DNA from: Methyloligella solikamskensis
GTDB lineage: Bacteria; Pseudomonadota; Alphaproteobacteria; Rhizobiales; Methyloligellaceae
Direction: 5' to 3'
Assembly: GCF_042676065.1 (NCBI RefSeq)
Contig: NZ_JBHTJO010000001.1
Span: 2,604,001 to 2,668,000 of the forward strand
DNA: 64,000 bases
A program made the translations under genes and the position numbers. Positions within the stretch are counted from its first letter, which is position 1. The number at the start of each line of letters is the position of its first letter. The notes beneath the pieces are model-generated. The model did not search any database. It saw only the letters and a program-made list of their open reading frames with translations, and had not been told where the DNA came from. Of the stretch, positions 42,909 to 51,315 are shown piece after piece.

Positions 42909-42925
42909 ATGCAAATGATTTGCAT
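42909..42925. promoter_or_regulatory. Fur/Mur-like operator palindrome
   Basis: ATGCAAATGATTTGCAT is a perfect inverted repeat (8-1-8) containing TGCAAAT-N-ATTTGCA, close to alphaproteobacterial Fur/Mur boxes (7-1-7 layout). It lies just upstream of the porin and would block its promoter when metal is plentiful. Confidence 0.55.
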
Positions 42926-43118
42926 GTGCGATAAATTCCGTACCATCTCGTTCTCCCGACGACCGTTGCACAGCTGTCGTGAAATGAGACTAAGGGCCGA
43001 TCCGAAGCCGGCAAAGGTAATGCTGTCGGCGCAGGAGGGCATCGCGGCAGGAACCTCCTAGGGATTGCATGGTTTTTTCGATGATGCTCCGGTCGCGGAG
43101 CGCAGAAGGAGGCGGCAT

Positions 43119-44039
43119 TTGGCCTACACGTTCAAGCTCGGAAAATCGGTTGAGAAGAACACACGGCGCGTGGCGAAGAGCCAGATCGAGAAGGCCATTG
43201 CCGAGATCGACGACGGCGATCTGAACTTCAACGATACGGTCCATCAGGTCCGCAAGCGCTGCAAGAAGCTGCGCGGGCTGATCCGCATGGTTCGCCCCTG
43301 CTTCGACGATTACAAGCGTGAGAATATCGTCTTCCGCGATGCGTCCCGCGAGCTTTCCTATGTCCGCGACACCGAGGCGACGCTGGAGACCCATGACGAT
43401 CTGATGGAGTTCTATGGCAGCGAGGTCGATGGGTTCGCCTACGCCGCGATCCGCGGCAAGCTCTTGGAGCGGAAAGAGCAGGCCATCGATGAGTTGCCGC
43501 TGGAAGAGAAGCTCGCCCGTTTCCGCGAGACCATGTGCGATGCAAAGGCCCGCGCAAACGACTGGAAAATCGACGGGCGCGGTTTCGAGGCCATCGCAGG
43601 CGGCATCGAGAAGACCTACAAGCGGGGCCGCAAGGCCATGGCCGAGACGATGGATGACCCGACACCCGAGGCGCTGCATCAATGGCGCAAGCGCGTTAAG
43701 TATCACTGGTATCACACGCGGCTGCTCGGCGACATCTGGCCGGAGATGATGGTGCCGTATGGCGCGGCCGCCAAGCGACTCTCCGATCTTCTCGGCGCCC
43801 ATCACGACCTCGCCGTGCTCCAGGATATCGCGCCGGATCTGTTCGACGGCAACCGGGATGCCATGAAAACCTATCTCGGCCTCGCCCAGGGGCGGCAGGC
43901 TCTTCTGGAGTCGCAGACCTTTCACTTAGGCCAGCGGCTCTTCGCGGAGAAACCTTCAGCGCTCACGAAACGTTGGGGCGCCTATTGGGAGGCGTGGCAG
44001 GCCGGAGACGAGTCCCGTCACCTGCTCCAGGCGGCTTAG
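43119..44039 (+). CDS. CHAD-domain protein
   Basis: 306-residue CHAD (conserved histidine alpha-helical domain) protein. Two helical repeats each carry the histidine pattern: VHQVRKRCKKLRGLIRMVRP (about 39-58) and LHQWRKRVKYHWYHTRLLG (about 185-203), with LGAHHDLAVL later. CHAD proteins bind polyphosphate through their basic groove, and localise to polyP granules. No CYTH domain is attached. The start is TTG at 43119, chosen for AAGGAGG six bases upstream; an earlier in-frame start at 43065 has none. 48 bases upstream of the CaCA exchanger. Confidence 0.9.
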   Translation: MAYTFKLGKSVEKNTRRVAKSQIEKAIAEIDDGDLNFNDTVHQVRKRCKKLRGLIRMVRPCFDDYKRENIVFRDASRELSYVRDTEATLETHDDLMEFYGSEVDGFAYAAIRGKLLERKEQAIDELPLEEKLARFRETMCDAKARANDWKIDGRGFEAIAGGIEKTYKRGRKAMAETMDDPTPEALHQWRKRVKYHWYHTRLLGDIWPEMMVPYGAAAKRLSDLLGAHHDLAVLQDIAPDLFDGNRDAMKTYLGLAQGRQALLESQTFHLGQRLFAEKPSALTKRWGAYWEAWQAGDESRHLLQAA

Positions 44040-44087
44040 ACCTAAGAAGCCTGCTATTCTCTTTCTTCTCCAATCCCGACCCAAAGG

Positions 44088-45095
44088 ATGTGGCCAGTGA
44101 TTGAAGTCGGGGCGTTCGCGCTAGCCGCTCTCGTGATCGCCGTTGCCGGTGTCTACATGACCCGGGTCGCCGACACGCTGGCCGACCGGACGAAGCTGGG
44201 TGAGGCTGTCGTCGGCGGGATTCTGCTGGGCGCCGCGACTTCTCTTTCCGGAGTCGTGACATCGGTTTCCGCGGCCATCGACGGTCTGGCTCCCCTTGCC
44301 GTGTCGAACGCGGTTGGCGGCATCTGCGTCCAGACCGTCTTCCTCGTGGTCGCCGACCTCACCTATCGGCGCGCCAATCTGGAGCACGCGGCGGCGGACG
44401 AAAAGAACATGCTTCAGGCGGCGCTGCTGGTTCTGCTGCTGGGTATTGCGCTTGCAGGCTACGTGACGCCCCAGCTGACCGCCTGGGCCCTGCACCCCGC
44501 TTCCTTCTTATTGATCGGCGCCTATATCTTCGGCGTCCGCACCAATGTCGCCCTGCAGGCGCGGCCGAGCTGGAAGCCGAAGCAGACCTCGGAGACACAG
44601 CCGGACGAGCCGGAAGAAGACGCCATGCAGGAGGCGCTGATTCCGCTTGCGTTGAAGTTCGCCGGGCTTGCCGCGGTCCTCGCCGGGGCCGGTTACGTGG
44701 TCGCCAAGACGGGCGCGGCCATCTCGGAAGATTTCGGCATCTCGCAGACCGTGGTCGGGGCTCTGCTGACGGCGACCGCCACCTCCCTGCCGGAGCTGGT
44801 GACCACGATTACCGCGGTCCGCCGCGGTGCGCTGCAGTTGGCGGTGGGCGGCATTGTCGGCGGCAACACCTTCGACGTCCTCTTCCTGACCATCTCGGAT
44901 GTGGCCTATCGTGACGGCTCCATCTACGCCGCCATGGGCTCCCGCGATGCGCTGCTGCTGGTGGCAGGCATCGTGATGACGGCGATCCTTCTGATGGGGC
45001 TGATCTTGCGTGACCGAAAAGGCATCGGCTTCGAAGGCGTCTCGATCCTCGCGGTCTATGCCGCGGTGATCGCCTTGCAGATCTATCTGGGCTGA
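44088..45095 (+). CDS. CaCA-superfamily sodium/calcium exchanger-like protein
   Basis: 335-residue membrane protein of ten or so helices with the two inverted alpha-repeats of CaCA exchangers. Alpha-2 is normal: TATSLPELVTTITA (Glu236) and GGIVGGNTFDVLF (Asn260, Asp263). Alpha-1 is degenerate: the acidic ATSLPE is ATSLSG (Gly55 for Glu) and GSNxxN is GGICVQ (Ile79, Gln82). A long acidic cytosolic loop (about 160-182) joins the halves. It may carry a different ion or exchange with altered stoichiometry. Follows the CHAD gene closely, maybe in one transcript. Confidence 0.87.
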   Translation: MWPVIEVGAFALAALVIAVAGVYMTRVADTLADRTKLGEAVVGGILLGAATSLSGVVTSVSAAIDGLAPLAVSNAVGGICVQTVFLVVADLTYRRANLEHAAADEKNMLQAALLVLLLGIALAGYVTPQLTAWALHPASFLLIGAYIFGVRTNVALQARPSWKPKQTSETQPDEPEEDAMQEALIPLALKFAGLAAVLAGAGYVVAKTGAAISEDFGISQTVVGALLTATATSLPELVTTITAVRRGALQLAVGGIVGGNTFDVLFLTISDVAYRDGSIYAAMGSRDALLLVAGIVMTAILLMGLILRDRKGIGFEGVSILAVYAAVIALQIYLG

Positions 45096-45165
45096 CGCCT
45101 TAGCCGCGAGCGCCTCGCGAACTTAGGGAATTGATCGCGCACCGGCTTTTCCGTACGGCTTGTGC

Positions 45166-46041
45166 ATGGCTTCCGCCGCACCGTCCGTCGTCGAACGTTT
45201 CGCCCCCTCTCCCACGGGAGAGCTGCATCTGGGCCATGCGTTTTCGGCCCTGACCGCCTGGGAGGCGGCTCAAGCGGCAGGCGGCACGTTCCTGTTGCGC
45301 ATGGACGACCTCGACACCGGGCGCTGCAAGCCTGAGTTCGCCCAAGGGATCGAAGACGATCTGCGTTTCCTCGGCTTCTTCTGGCCCGAACCGGTGCTCT
45401 ATCAGTCGACCCGGGCGGCGGAACATGGCGCCGTGATCGACGACCTCATCGCGAAGGGGCTGGTCTACCCTTGCGTCTGCACGCGCGCCGAAATTCAAGC
45501 GGCAGCCGGCGCACCCCAGGAAGGCGCACCCGACGGGCCACCCTACCCCGGCACCTGCCGCGGACAATCGGGTCTTCCTTCAGACCAGCCTCATGCGCTG
45601 CGGCTCGATATGGGAAAGGCCATCGACTTCCTCGGCGGGAATGAGGCAGTCCGCTCTCTGACATTCGAAGAGATCGGCGTGGGTCCGAACGGCGAGCGCG
45701 GTACGATCCCTCTGGATCCGGATGCGCTGATCGAACAGGTCGGCGATGTGGTGCTGAGACGCAAGGACGGCGCCATCGCCTATCACCTGGCGGTGGTGCT
45801 GGACGATGGGTTTCAGGGCATTACCCATGTCACACGGGGACAGGATCTCTTCCCGTCAACGCCGATCCACCGCCTGCTTCAGGCGCTCACGGGCACACCG
45901 ACGCCGATCTACCGCCACCATCGCCTGATCCGGGACGAGAATGGTCGGCGTCTGGCGAAGCGCCACCGCGATCTGTCTCTTTCGGTGCTGCGGGCGGGCG
46001 GCGCCACGCCTGCCGATATCCGCGCCTCAGCGGGGCTGTAG
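45166..46041 (+). CDS. gluQ: Glutamyl-Q tRNA(Asp) synthetase
   Basis: 291-residue truncated GluRS paralogue that attaches glutamate to the queuosine base of tRNA-Asp. HIGH motif HLGH (21-24) after RFAPSPTGEL, zinc ligands in YPCVCTRAE and YPGTCRG, and a KMSKS-like RLAKRHRD; the anticodon-binding domain of GluRS is absent. ATG at 45166 is used; an upstream in-frame start at 45160 exists. Ends 8 bases before a convergent DUF2218 gene. Confidence 0.94.
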   Translation: MASAAPSVVERFAPSPTGELHLGHAFSALTAWEAAQAAGGTFLLRMDDLDTGRCKPEFAQGIEDDLRFLGFFWPEPVLYQSTRAAEHGAVIDDLIAKGLVYPCVCTRAEIQAAAGAPQEGAPDGPPYPGTCRGQSGLPSDQPHALRLDMGKAIDFLGGNEAVRSLTFEEIGVGPNGERGTIPLDPDALIEQVGDVVLRRKDGAIAYHLAVVLDDGFQGITHVTRGQDLFPSTPIHRLLQALTGTPTPIYRHHRLIRDENGRRLAKRHRDLSLSVLRAGGATPADIRASAGL

Positions 46042-46049
46042 AGAACCGG

Positions 46050-46349
46050 CTACTCGGCCGATTGGCCGCCGCCGTTCCACTGGACCTGAAGCTTCTCCCG
46101 CCAAGCGAAGCGCTCCAGGTGTCCGCCGACCACATTCTGCATCTTGGTCATGGACGGCTGGTCAGGCGAGTCGCAGCTGATGGCGAGCTCCCGCTCGTTG
46201 GCTTCCATCTCGCAGAGCCCGAACGGAAACTCCACCCGCGCGGTGGTCATGTCGAAGGTCGCCGGCGCCTTGTGGGCGAAATGCTTGCAGAGCTGCTGGA
46301 GATATTTGCTGGCCGCCGGAGTCTGCACGACGGCTTGGGATTTGATCAT
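46050..46349 (-). CDS. DUF2218 family protein
   Basis: 99-residue soluble protein starting MIKSQAVVQTPAASKYLQQLCKHFAHK, matching DUF2218; AxTPxASRYLQQLCKHFAHK and the central FDMTTARVEFPFG are family marks. It lies 58 bases downstream of the siderophore esterase on the same strand, a common place for this family near iron-uptake genes. Two Cys and several His could bind metal, but no function is proven. Confidence 0.85.
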   Translation of the reverse strand: MIKSQAVVQTPAASKYLQQLCKHFAHKAPATFDMTTARVEFPFGLCEMEANERELAISCDSPDQPSMTKMQNVVGGHLERFAWREKLQVQWNGGGQSAE

Positions 46350-46407
46350 GGCTGGCTGGTCTCGGTCTGGAGTTGGCTGACTTTAGATCAATGAACTGGT
46401 CTCTGGG

Positions 46408-47379
46408 TCAGGGACGGGATCGGGGCTTCTCGACGGGTAAGGCGTCGGGCAGCACCTTCATGATGAAGACGGGCAGAACCGTGCCGTGGTTCTCCTCCGG
46501 GAAGATCCGAAGCTCGGTCTTAAGGGCGGGCAGGCGCTTCTGCAGCACGCCCACCACGGTTTCGGCATTGGCGATCATGCCGTCCCCGGCCGCCTCTTCG
46601 CTCTCGGCACTCTCGCTTTGCGCGCTCGCCCCTTTTTCCTTCTTCATCTTGCCGAAACCGGACTTCTCCAGGCCGCCGACACCGACCACAAGACGCTTAT
46701 CTCCTGCATCTTCCGGCGGATCGGAGACGAAGCTCTCCAGCTCGCCCATGATCTGGCCTTCGTTGAACCAGACCGACGGGCTGGCCGCGAGATAGGTGTC
46801 GAAGAGGCCCGGCCGCGTGAAGAGCGTGTGGAGTGTGAAGAGGCCGCCGAAGGAATGACCGAACAGAATCTCCTTCGATGCATCGACTTCGAAATCCCGC
46901 TCGATGGCCGGCTTAAGATCGTTCTCTATGAAGTCTAGGGTCTCGTCAGCTCCGCCCATAGGCGGCCAGGGCTTGCCGTTGGGCCGCTCCGGCAGGTCGT
47001 AGGATTCGGCCGGCAAGGTGAAGTCGTGGATCCAGCGCTTCACGTCGTAGGCCTTCCCGGTGGGAAAGCCGATGCCGACGATTATCGCGGCTTCGAGGTT
47101 CGGATGGAGCGGGTTTTCCGCCCCGGTCCGCATGAGATTGACGAAGGTGAGGAAGTTGGCGTTCGCGCCGATGGCGTAGACCACCGGATAGCCGCCCTCC
47201 GGCGCCTGAACCTGCGGCTTGCGGATGAAGATCCGGAAAGTTTCGCCGGAACCGCTCGCCGTCATGTCCCGCTGCTGGGTGCCCTCCAGGGTGACCGGCG
47301 GATAGGTCTCCGCCGCGGCAAGGCTCCGCAGGGGAAGAGCGGCGACGCACAGGATCAGCGCGACTGTCAGGTACCGCAT
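46408..47379 (-). CDS. Periplasmic siderophore (trilactone) esterase, IroE/BesA/Cee-like
   Basis: 323-residue alpha/beta hydrolase of the esterase D/IroE group with a cleavable signal peptide (LTVALILCVAALPLRSLAA). Catalytic Ser176 lies in LFGHSFGG and His298 in FPEENHGTVLP; the acid is probably near VGVGGLE. In Campylobacter the related Cee enzyme cleaves ferric enterobactin trilactone in the periplasm before CeuE binds it. ATG at 47379 follows AGAGG. Transcribed after the receptor gene across a strong hairpin. A lysine/serine insert at about 240-262 is unusual. Confidence 0.85.
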   Translation of the reverse strand: MRYLTVALILCVAALPLRSLAAAETYPPVTLEGTQQRDMTASGSGETFRIFIRKPQVQAPEGGYPVVYAIGANANFLTFVNLMRTGAENPLHPNLEAAIIVGIGFPTGKAYDVKRWIHDFTLPAESYDLPERPNGKPWPPMGGADETLDFIENDLKPAIERDFEVDASKEILFGHSFGGLFTLHTLFTRPGLFDTYLAASPSVWFNEGQIMGELESFVSDPPEDAGDKRLVVGVGGLEKSGFGKMKKEKGASAQSESAESEEAAGDGMIANAETVVGVLQKRLPALKTELRIFPEENHGTVLPVFIMKVLPDALPVEKPRSRP

Positions 47380-47430
47380 GGGCGACCTCTTCCCTTCTCC
47401 AGTGTCCCTCAAATCCTGCGCTCCTCAAAG

Positions 47431-47464
47431 GCGGACGGCGGAGGCCACAGCCCCCGCCGCCCGC
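47431..47464 (-). terminator. Strong GC hairpin between receptor and esterase genes
   Basis: 15-base stem: 47431-47445 pairs with 47450-47464 with two G-T pairs and a CACA (plus) loop. On the minus strand it is followed by CTTTG, on the plus by TTTCTGTCTC, so termination is partial at best; it may dampen read-through from the receptor into the esterase. Confidence 0.55.
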
Positions 47465-47487
47465 TTTCTGTCTCTACCCGGCAACGA

Positions 47488-49905
47488 CTAGAAGTCCATG
47501 GATGCGCGCAGCCAATAGCTTCTCGGAGCGCCGTAGAAATTGAAAAGCATCGGCGACCCCAGGCGGGCGTAGTACTTCTCGTCGAACAGGTTGTTGACCG
47601 AGAAGGTCAGGTCGAGGTCGTTCTTGAAGGTGTAGCCGACCGACGTGTCGACAACGACATAGCCATCCTGCTCCAACCGGTATGGTCCGCCCGTCGGTCC
47701 GGGCATGGTGCCCTCGGTGAAGAACGAGGACAGGTACCGGCCACCGGCGCCGACGTGGAAGTCCTGGAGCGTACCCTTCTGGAACCTGTACTCACCCCAG
47801 AGCTGGACGATATGCTTCGGCGTCCAGGTGCTGAACGTCGCGCCGTCCTGGCCGACCGCGCCCTGAATATATTGGGTGTGGGTATAGGTGTATCCGGCAT
47901 AGAGATTCAGCCCGTCCATGGGAGAGCCCGAGATCTCGGTTTCGACGCCCTGGACTTCGACCTCGCCAACCGCGAGAGACGAGCCGGGGTTGAACGGGTC
48001 TGCAACCGCCCGGTTTTCATCTCGAATGTCGAAATGGGCGATCGAAGCGTTCAGCCGGTCATCGAAGAACGACGATTTCAAGCCGATCTCGTACTGATCT
48101 CCCACCCGGGGCTTCAGAGGCTGGTCTGCTGCCGTGAGTTCCGTCTGCGGCTGGAAGATCGACGTGTAGCTCGCATAGGCGGAGACGTTGTCGTTGAGAT
48201 CGAAGATCACGCCGGCGTAAGGCGTGGTCTCGCCCTCGTAATCGAGATCGATGGTGTTGCCGAGACCCGACGGCAGAGCCGCGTTGGCGGTCGAGCTTTG
48301 ATACCAGTCCACGCGGCCGCCGAGGATCACCATCAGAGGCTCGATCGGCTTGAGGCGAAGCTGGCCGTAGAGACCGGTCTGCTCCATGCTCTGATCCGTC
48401 CGGTCCTGCCAGTTGATCGGGGCCCGGACGACGTTTGAGACGTCCGGGTCAAAAACATTCACGATTCCGGCTGGCTGATTGATGAACTGGAGCTGGGAGC
48501 TCTTATACTTCCGGTAGTCGGACCCGAGCAGCACGTTCTGCTCCAACCCGATGGCCTGGAAGGGCAGGCTCACATGGGCGTCGGCCGAGAAGGTTTCCTC
48601 GTTGAAGTTCCGAGCCAGCTGACGTGTGTTCACATCGCCAGTGATCGGATCCACCGGGGTGACCGAATAGGCGTAGTCGAAGAAGACATCCGTATCGACC
48701 CAGCGCGCGCCGGCTTGGAAATATCCGCCGCCGGCGAAGTCATGATGCACATCGAGGTGATAATCGTTCGTCGCATTATCGAACGTGTTCCAGGCTCCGC
48801 CGATGAAGGTCGAACGATCGACATTCAAGAGCGTGCCGTCGGCATAGGCGGGTAAGCCGTTGAACGGCTGGATATCCCGATCCTGACGCCGGTAGGAGAA
48901 TGACAGGGTGGTCCGATTTGTGATGTCGGCTTCTATGATGCCGTACCCGACGAACGCCTCGTTCCCGTTGTTGTCGACCCACGTGTCATGATCCGTATAG
49001 GCGCCGACCGCCCGCGCCCGGACCTTCCCGCTGGTGCCAATGGGCGTGGAGACATCGACTTCCCCACGGTAGTAGTCCCACGAACCGACCAGAGCGCTGG
49101 CGCTCATTGCGGGCACGTCGAAGGGGCGCTTACGTACCAAGTTGAGGATGCCGGCCGGCTCGCCGCTGCCAGAGAACATGCCCGCCGGCCCCTTGAGAAC
49201 CTCGATACGGTCATAGGGGGCAAGGTCGGGAACGGTGCCGTAGACGCTGGCGAGCGGCGCAGGCAGACCATCGACATAGGCGTCCTGAAACTCGTAGCCA
49301 CGAGAAAAGATGGAGGACCGGCCCTGGTCGTTGTTCAGCACCACCATGCCAGTGGTGTTGCGCATGGCGTCGTCGAGCGTGGTGAGGTTCTGGTCCTCCA
49401 TGCGCTCTTGGGTGACGATGCTGAGGGACTGCGGAATATCTTTCACCGGCTGGGGATCGCGTCCCCCGTTCGTCGCGACCCCGACCGTATAGGTGTCACG
49501 CGTGGTGATCGGATAACCGGGAATACCGTAGATGTCCTCGGAATCGATGATCTCGGCGTCGACCTCCTGGGGCGTCTCCACAGGAGCCGGCACCGCCGCA
49601 GGCGCCAGCGTGGGGCGCAGCGAGGGCCGAACCGGCGCGGGCCGCGGCTCAGCGCCTTCGACGACGATGGGGTCCAGGATCTGATTGGTGGAGGTCGCGT
49701 CGGACTCAACTTCCTGAACCGGCGCGGTCTCGGCCTCCCCGGCAGTTTCGGCACTCTCGCCGGGCTGTTGCCCCTCAGCATCTTGCGCACCAGTCTCTTG
49801 CGCCATCGCGCTCACCGGCAGAGCGGCGAGTGCTGTCGACATCATTAGAAGCGCAAAAAGCGATGTGCAGCGCTTACGCGCAGCGCGCCCCCTTACAAAA
49901 CTCAT
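47488..49905 (-). CDS. TonB-dependent siderophore receptor
   Basis: 805-residue outer-membrane receptor. Signal peptide near 15-36 (LFALLMMSTALAALPVSAMA), a long Pro/Ala/Glu-rich N-terminal spacer (37-130), plug domain starting around YTVGVATNGGRDPQPVKDIPQSLSIV (about 142-167), LKGPAGMFSGSGEPAGILNLV, and a 22-strand barrel ending YWLRASMDF with the usual terminal Phe. DIPQSLSIV and GEPAGILNLVRKRP are typical of ferric-siderophore receptors. The first gene of the minus-strand half of the siderophore island; its promoter region carries a 20-base palindrome. Confidence 0.93.
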   Translation of the reverse strand: MSFVRGRAARKRCTSLFALLMMSTALAALPVSAMAQETGAQDAEGQQPGESAETAGEAETAPVQEVESDATSTNQILDPIVVEGAEPRPAPVRPSLRPTLAPAAVPAPVETPQEVDAEIIDSEDIYGIPGYPITTRDTYTVGVATNGGRDPQPVKDIPQSLSIVTQERMEDQNLTTLDDAMRNTTGMVVLNNDQGRSSIFSRGYEFQDAYVDGLPAPLASVYGTVPDLAPYDRIEVLKGPAGMFSGSGEPAGILNLVRKRPFDVPAMSASALVGSWDYYRGEVDVSTPIGTSGKVRARAVGAYTDHDTWVDNNGNEAFVGYGIIEADITNRTTLSFSYRRQDRDIQPFNGLPAYADGTLLNVDRSTFIGGAWNTFDNATNDYHLDVHHDFAGGGYFQAGARWVDTDVFFDYAYSVTPVDPITGDVNTRQLARNFNEETFSADAHVSLPFQAIGLEQNVLLGSDYRKYKSSQLQFINQPAGIVNVFDPDVSNVVRAPINWQDRTDQSMEQTGLYGQLRLKPIEPLMVILGGRVDWYQSSTANAALPSGLGNTIDLDYEGETTPYAGVIFDLNDNVSAYASYTSIFQPQTELTAADQPLKPRVGDQYEIGLKSSFFDDRLNASIAHFDIRDENRAVADPFNPGSSLAVGEVEVQGVETEISGSPMDGLNLYAGYTYTHTQYIQGAVGQDGATFSTWTPKHIVQLWGEYRFQKGTLQDFHVGAGGRYLSSFFTEGTMPGPTGGPYRLEQDGYVVVDTSVGYTFKNDLDLTFSVNNLFDEKYYARLGSPMLFNFYGAPRSYWLRASMDF

Positions 49906-49944
49906 TTTTGAATATCCCCCTGCGGTCCCAAAATTAATTGCGAC

Positions 49945-49964
49945 GTTTAAAGTCGACTTTTAAC
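49945..49964. promoter_or_regulatory. 20-base near-perfect palindrome upstream of the receptor
   Basis: GTTTAAAGTCGACTTTTAAC: 10+10 inverted repeat with one mismatched pair, 40-59 bases before the receptor start. Candidate site for the AraC-type activator or an iron regulator; sequence is not a classical Fur box. Confidence 0.5.
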
Positions 49965-50059
49965 CTAGGGTATCGGGAGACAGGCGCTCAATGTGCCGAC
50001 CTTTCCCAAACGGGCAGAAATCTTTGTGCCAAATCCAAGTTGAACAGTTGAGAGAGGCT

Positions 50060-50079
50060 CTGTGGCCGATCAGCCACAG
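50060..50079. promoter_or_regulatory. Inverted repeat CTGTGGC-N6-GCCACAG
   Basis: Perfect 7-base arms around CGATCA, mid-way in the receptor/AraC gap. Either an operator or a transcript hairpin. Confidence 0.35.
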
Positions 50080-50174
50080 CGGTTTGATCGACTCACTGCT
50101 TTCATCATTGCCGCCAGGAGGCGGCGGCCATTAAGGCCTTGTGCGACAATAGGAAAGGCTTTTTCGCTCGAAAA

Positions 50175-50191
50175 ATGACTTTCATAGTCAT
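50175..50191. promoter_or_regulatory. Inverted repeat ATGACT-N5-AGTCAT
   Basis: Perfect 6-base arms, 41-57 bases upstream of the AraC-regulator GTG, a position suited to autoregulation. Confidence 0.35.
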
Positions 50192-50231
50192 AATTTGAGG
50201 CCATTGGGCCAACCGATGCGCGAGGGAGACA

Positions 50232-51221
50232 GTGGGGACAGACAACCCAGCATCAGCGATCCGGTACGCAGATCTCGAGGCGGCCTCAAAGCATGTCGGC
50301 TATGAGTTCAAGGTGGTCGGGCGAGACGACGGGCCCGACGTGCCGGCGTTGGAGGGCACCTTCCAGGCGCTGAAGCTACGCTCGGGTCTCTTCCTGCATG
50401 CCAGCGACGCCGTCGAGCTGCAGGATCTGACCACCCATGTGATTCACCAAGCCGGCCTAACAGTCTCTGTCTTTCTGGATGGCAGTGTGCGTGCGCGGCA
50501 ATGCGGGGAGGATCATGTGATCGGCGTGCCCGAAGGCGGCGCGCCGCGCTGCTATCTCTTCAATCGCACCGAGCCGGATCTGTTCGTGCGGCGGTCGCGG
50601 ACCGGCACGCGCGTTCGCAAGGTGAACGTCACCGTGTCACCGGAATGGATTGAAACGGCGATCGGTGATTTGCCCGCCAGGGCGTCGCTTTGCCATTTCA
50701 TCAAGGACCACGGCGCGCGAGCGGAATGGCCGGCCCCGGCGCGGCTCGTGTCCCTTGCCGAGCAGGTTCTGAAGCCCGGCAAGCTCGATCCCGCGCTGCA
50801 TCAACTCTATCTGGAGAGCCGAGCGATCGAGATTCTATTCGCCGCCCTTTCGGCACTCGGCGAGGAAGAGTCGGCGGCACCCAAGGCATCCTTGCGGGCG
50901 AGCGATCAGCGGCGGCTGCAGCGCGCCCTCGATTTGTTCGAAACCCGCGATGCGGAGAATATGAGCCTGCACGAGATCGCCAAGGAAGTCGGGGCGAGCA
51001 TCAGCACCCTGCAGCGCCTGTTCCACACGGCCTACGGCACCTCGATCTTCGAGCACATCCGGGGGCGGCGGCTGAAGAAGGCCCGCGATGCCCTGGCGAA
51101 TGACGGTGTCAGCGTGGCGGAAGCGGCGCAGCTCGCCGGCTATCGCAGCGCCGCCAATTTCGCGACCGCCTTCAAGCGCGCGTACAACGTCTCTCCAAGG
51201 AGCCTGCGCGCCAAAACTTGA
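50232..51221 (+). CDS. AraC-family regulator of siderophore uptake (PchR-like)
   Basis: 329-residue regulator: an N-terminal ligand part (20-210) and a C-terminal double helix-turn-helix (about 238-325: MSLHEIAKEVGASISTLQRLFHTAYG and VSVAEAAQLAGYRSAANFATAFKRAYNVSPRSLR). PchR-type regulators respond to the ferric siderophore itself and activate its receptor. GTG at 50232 follows GAGGGAGACA. It stands divergent from the receptor and directly upstream of the ABC genes (94-base gap), so it probably activates both arms when siderophore is present. Confidence 0.9.
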   Translation: MGTDNPASAIRYADLEAASKHVGYEFKVVGRDDGPDVPALEGTFQALKLRSGLFLHASDAVELQDLTTHVIHQAGLTVSVFLDGSVRARQCGEDHVIGVPEGGAPRCYLFNRTEPDLFVRRSRTGTRVRKVNVTVSPEWIETAIGDLPARASLCHFIKDHGARAEWPAPARLVSLAEQVLKPGKLDPALHQLYLESRAIEILFAALSALGEEESAAPKASLRASDQRRLQRALDLFETRDAENMSLHEIAKEVGASISTLQRLFHTAYGTSIFEHIRGRRLKKARDALANDGVSVAEAAQLAGYRSAANFATAFKRAYNVSPRSLRAKT

Positions 51222-51315
51222 CGGCCAACGGGGATCGCTGCTTCAAGCCTGACGGCGTAGCGCGCCCGTCCCCGCCGCATCTCACCTCGCAACCGACTTT
51301 CCGCAGGAGACCTCC

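Larger units (their letters stand above)
49906..50231. other. 326-base divergent control region, receptor/AraC
   Basis: No gene. AT-richer than its surroundings and holds three inverted repeats (49945-49964, 50060-50079, 50175-50191) annotated separately. Must contain promoters for the receptor (minus) and the AraC regulator (plus). Confidence 0.7.

Noticed and set aside
50175..50191. Fur box for the siderophore island
   Set aside because: The repeat ATGACT-N5-AGTCAT does not fit the GATAAT-type or TGCAAAT-type Fur layouts; kept only as an unspecified operator candidate.
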